6,449 nucleotides of DNA from Thermoflexales bacterium (GTDB lineage Bacteria; Chloroflexota; Anaerolineae; B4-G1; SLSP01), in NCBI GenBank assembly GCA_007130345.1, contig SLSP01000540.1, positions 1-6,449 of the forward strand, read 5' to 3'. The translations under genes were made by a program, and so were the position numbers. How positions within the stretch are numbered: position 1 is the first letter of the stretch; every line of letters begins with the position of its first letter. The notes beneath the pieces were generated by a model that made no database searches, was not told the origin of the DNA, and saw only the letters and a program-made list of their open reading frames with translations. This document shows positions 5,731 through 6,449 of this stretch, one piece after another.

Positions 5731-5744
5731 CCGGGGGCGGTTAG
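5646..5744 (+). pseudogene. Short ORF, possible truncated ileS 5' end (copy B)
   Basis: A 32-codon ORF starting MPFQPVDTQVDFIAQEHTLL and ending PSPRPGGG before TAG 5742-5744. It differs from copy A by one residue in the first 27 (A18 to T18) and has a different end, because the GC hairpin is read as PRPGGG. AAGGAG stands 7 nt upstream of the ATG. It ends 16 nt before the transposase ATG at 5761, which has only a weak, distant Shine-Dalgarno, so translation of this ORF could deliver ribosomes to the transposase start. The same doubts apply as for copy A about an ileS or transposase-start origin. Confidence 0.4.
5722..5738. repeat. GC-rich hairpin upstream of the transposase gene
   Basis: GCCCCCG (5722-5728), loop TCC, CGGGGGC (5732-5738): a 7-bp all-GC stem. 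It lies between copy B of the 110-bp repeat and the RAYT gene. REP hairpins typically flank RAYT genes, so it may be the cognate recognition hairpin. It has no T-run and is not a terminator. I see no matching hairpin downstream of the transposase. Confidence 0.6.
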
Positions 5745-5760
5745 GGAAGACAAGCCAGAA

Positions 5761-6312
5761 ATGACCTTCAAACCAGTAGACAATGCTACACATCTCTACT
5801 TCATTACGGCCACCCTCTTGGGATGGGTCAATTTGTTCACCGCGCCACCTTACGCCCATATCGTGCGAGATTCATTAGACTGGCATCGCCGTCATAGGCG
5901 CTGGAATCTATATGCTTATGTAGTTATGCCAAATCACTTGCACGCAATCATAAAACCAGGGGCAGAATACACAATTTCGCAAGTTCTACAGTCTTTTGGG
6001 TCGTTTACAGCACACGCTATCTTGAAGCAAGCTGAAACGATGGGTCAGGTTTCACTCCTGGCGCATTTTGCACAACGAAAAGATAAGGACGCGAGCAAAA
6101 TACACCAAATCTGGCAACCTTTACAGGCCAAAAATATCTGGTCGGAGGATTTTCTACGGCAGAAATTGACCTACATCCATAACAACCCTGTGGCAAAAGG
6201 ATGGGCATTAGTTGAGGATCGAGCGGACTATGCTTATTCCAGTGCGTGTTTTTACGACCGGGATGAAACACCGATAGTAGAGGTTGATGATGTCCGCGAG
6301 TGGTTCGTTTGA
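5761..6312 (+). CDS. REP-associated tyrosine transposase (RAYT, Y1/HUH), apparently complete
   Basis: With the start at ATG 5761 the protein has 183 aa, a typical size for the family, and begins MTFKPVDNATHLYFITAT, where the first strand of the fold (YFITAT) is expected. A longer frame from 5674 would add 29 residues overlapping the repeat and hairpin and is unlikely. The HUH motif is H59-L-H61 in YVVMPNHLHAII, and the catalytic tyrosine is Y138 in KLTYIHNNPVAKG; DYAYSSACFY (156-165) is the conserved tail. All catalytic residues are present, so the enzyme may be active. These proteins nick and move single-stranded DNA at REP palindromes and are usually single-copy domesticated genes. The ribosome binding site is weak (AGGGA, 13 nt upstream); coupling to the preceding short ORF is possible. 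The sequence differs clearly from the fragment at 2-241, so these are two separate RAYTs. Confidence 0.88.
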   Translation: MTFKPVDNATHLYFITATLLGWVNLFTAPPYAHIVRDSLDWHRRHRRWNLYAYVVMPNHLHAIIKPGAEYTISQVLQSFGSFTAHAILKQAETMGQVSLLAHFAQRKDKDASKIHQIWQPLQAKNIWSEDFLRQKLTYIHNNPVAKGWALVEDRADYAYSSACFYDRDETPIVEVDDVREWFV

Positions 6313-6358
6313 GATAATGACATATTCAGGGTCTTCGGAGATTCGTGGGGTAAACCCG

Positions 6359-6387
6359 TTGACAAATAATCCATTTTGTATTAAGAT
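6359..6387 (+). promoter_or_regulatory. Sigma-70-type promoter
   Basis: Perfect -35 TTGACA at 6359-6364, 17-bp spacer, then TAAGAT at 6382-6387 (4/6 to TATAAT). It lies 39 nt upstream of the start codon at 6426 and downstream of the transposase, so it should start transcription of the next gene independently; the predicted leader is about 32 nt. Confidence 0.7.
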
Positions 6388-6425
6388 GCACTCTCTGTCA
6401 TCTAAACCTACAAGGAGGTCTCAAT

Positions 6426-6449
6426 ATGTTAGCACTCCCCGCGCCCCAA
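6426..6449 (+). CDS. Start of a gene cut by the window edge
   Basis: ATG at 6426 follows AAGGAGGT (6412-6419) at a 6-nt gap, an ideal ribosome binding site, and a near-consensus promoter. Only eight codons are visible (MLALPAPQ), too few to name the product. The strong promoter and binding site suggest a well-expressed gene. Confidence 0.65.

Noticed and set aside
5674..5760. Upstream start for the transposase at 5674
   Set aside because: It would translate the repeat and GC hairpin into a low-complexity extension with no ribosome binding site; the ATG at 5761 places the first conserved strand at the usual distance.

Overview
The window looks like an accessory, repeat-rich stretch of a bacterial chromosome. 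Protein style suggests a high-GC member of the Chloroflexota, possibly Anaerolineae. That is an inference from the style of the Y1 transposases, the UPF0175 protein and the palindromic repeats; no ribosomal or housekeeping marker is present to prove it. Base composition is mosaic by eye: the large helicase gene is clearly above 60% G+C, whereas the gene pair at 4486-5603 and the transposase at 5761-6312 are nearer 45-50%.

Left part (1-3675): the end of a Y1/HUH transposase of the RAYT type (REP-associated tyrosine transposase) stops 5 nt before a 1142-codon gene for a PLD-nuclease/SNF2-type helicase fusion, so the two are probably co-transcribed and translationally coupled. Both genes end in the same 40-bp palindromic repeat (178-217 and 3627-3666), read in the same phase, giving each protein a tail containing QTSEVSKTSEVW. 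These repeats flank the helicase as direct repeats.

Middle (3676-4200): a short spacer with weak hairpins is followed by a minus-strand unit made of an extended -10 promoter, a gene for an 84-aa UPF0175 antitoxin-like protein, and an intrinsic terminator. No partner toxin is visible.

Right part (4206-5744): two 110-bp direct repeats (4206-4315 and 5621-5730, 107/110 identical) bracket a 1.3-kb cassette. The cassette holds a 28-codon ORF, then a 271-aa protein with a possible PD-(D/E)XK nuclease signature overlapping by 4 bp a 101-aa acidic protein. I do not recognise this pair; it is the best candidate here for an undescribed effector/partner or defence module. Each 110-bp repeat carries a strong Shine-Dalgarno and the start of a short ORF (MPFQPVDTQVDF...) that resembles the N-terminus of isoleucyl-tRNA synthetase and then breaks off. 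The second copy runs through a GC hairpin into a complete RAYT-like transposase (5761-6312).

Right end: a near-consensus sigma-70 promoter (6359-6387) and an ideal ribosome binding site start a new gene cut off by the window after 8 codons.

Taken together, two accessory cargo units (helicase; candidate nuclease pair) are each bracketed by direct repeats and each lie next to a Y1 transposase gene. This may be a small hotspot of repeat-mediated gene turnover.
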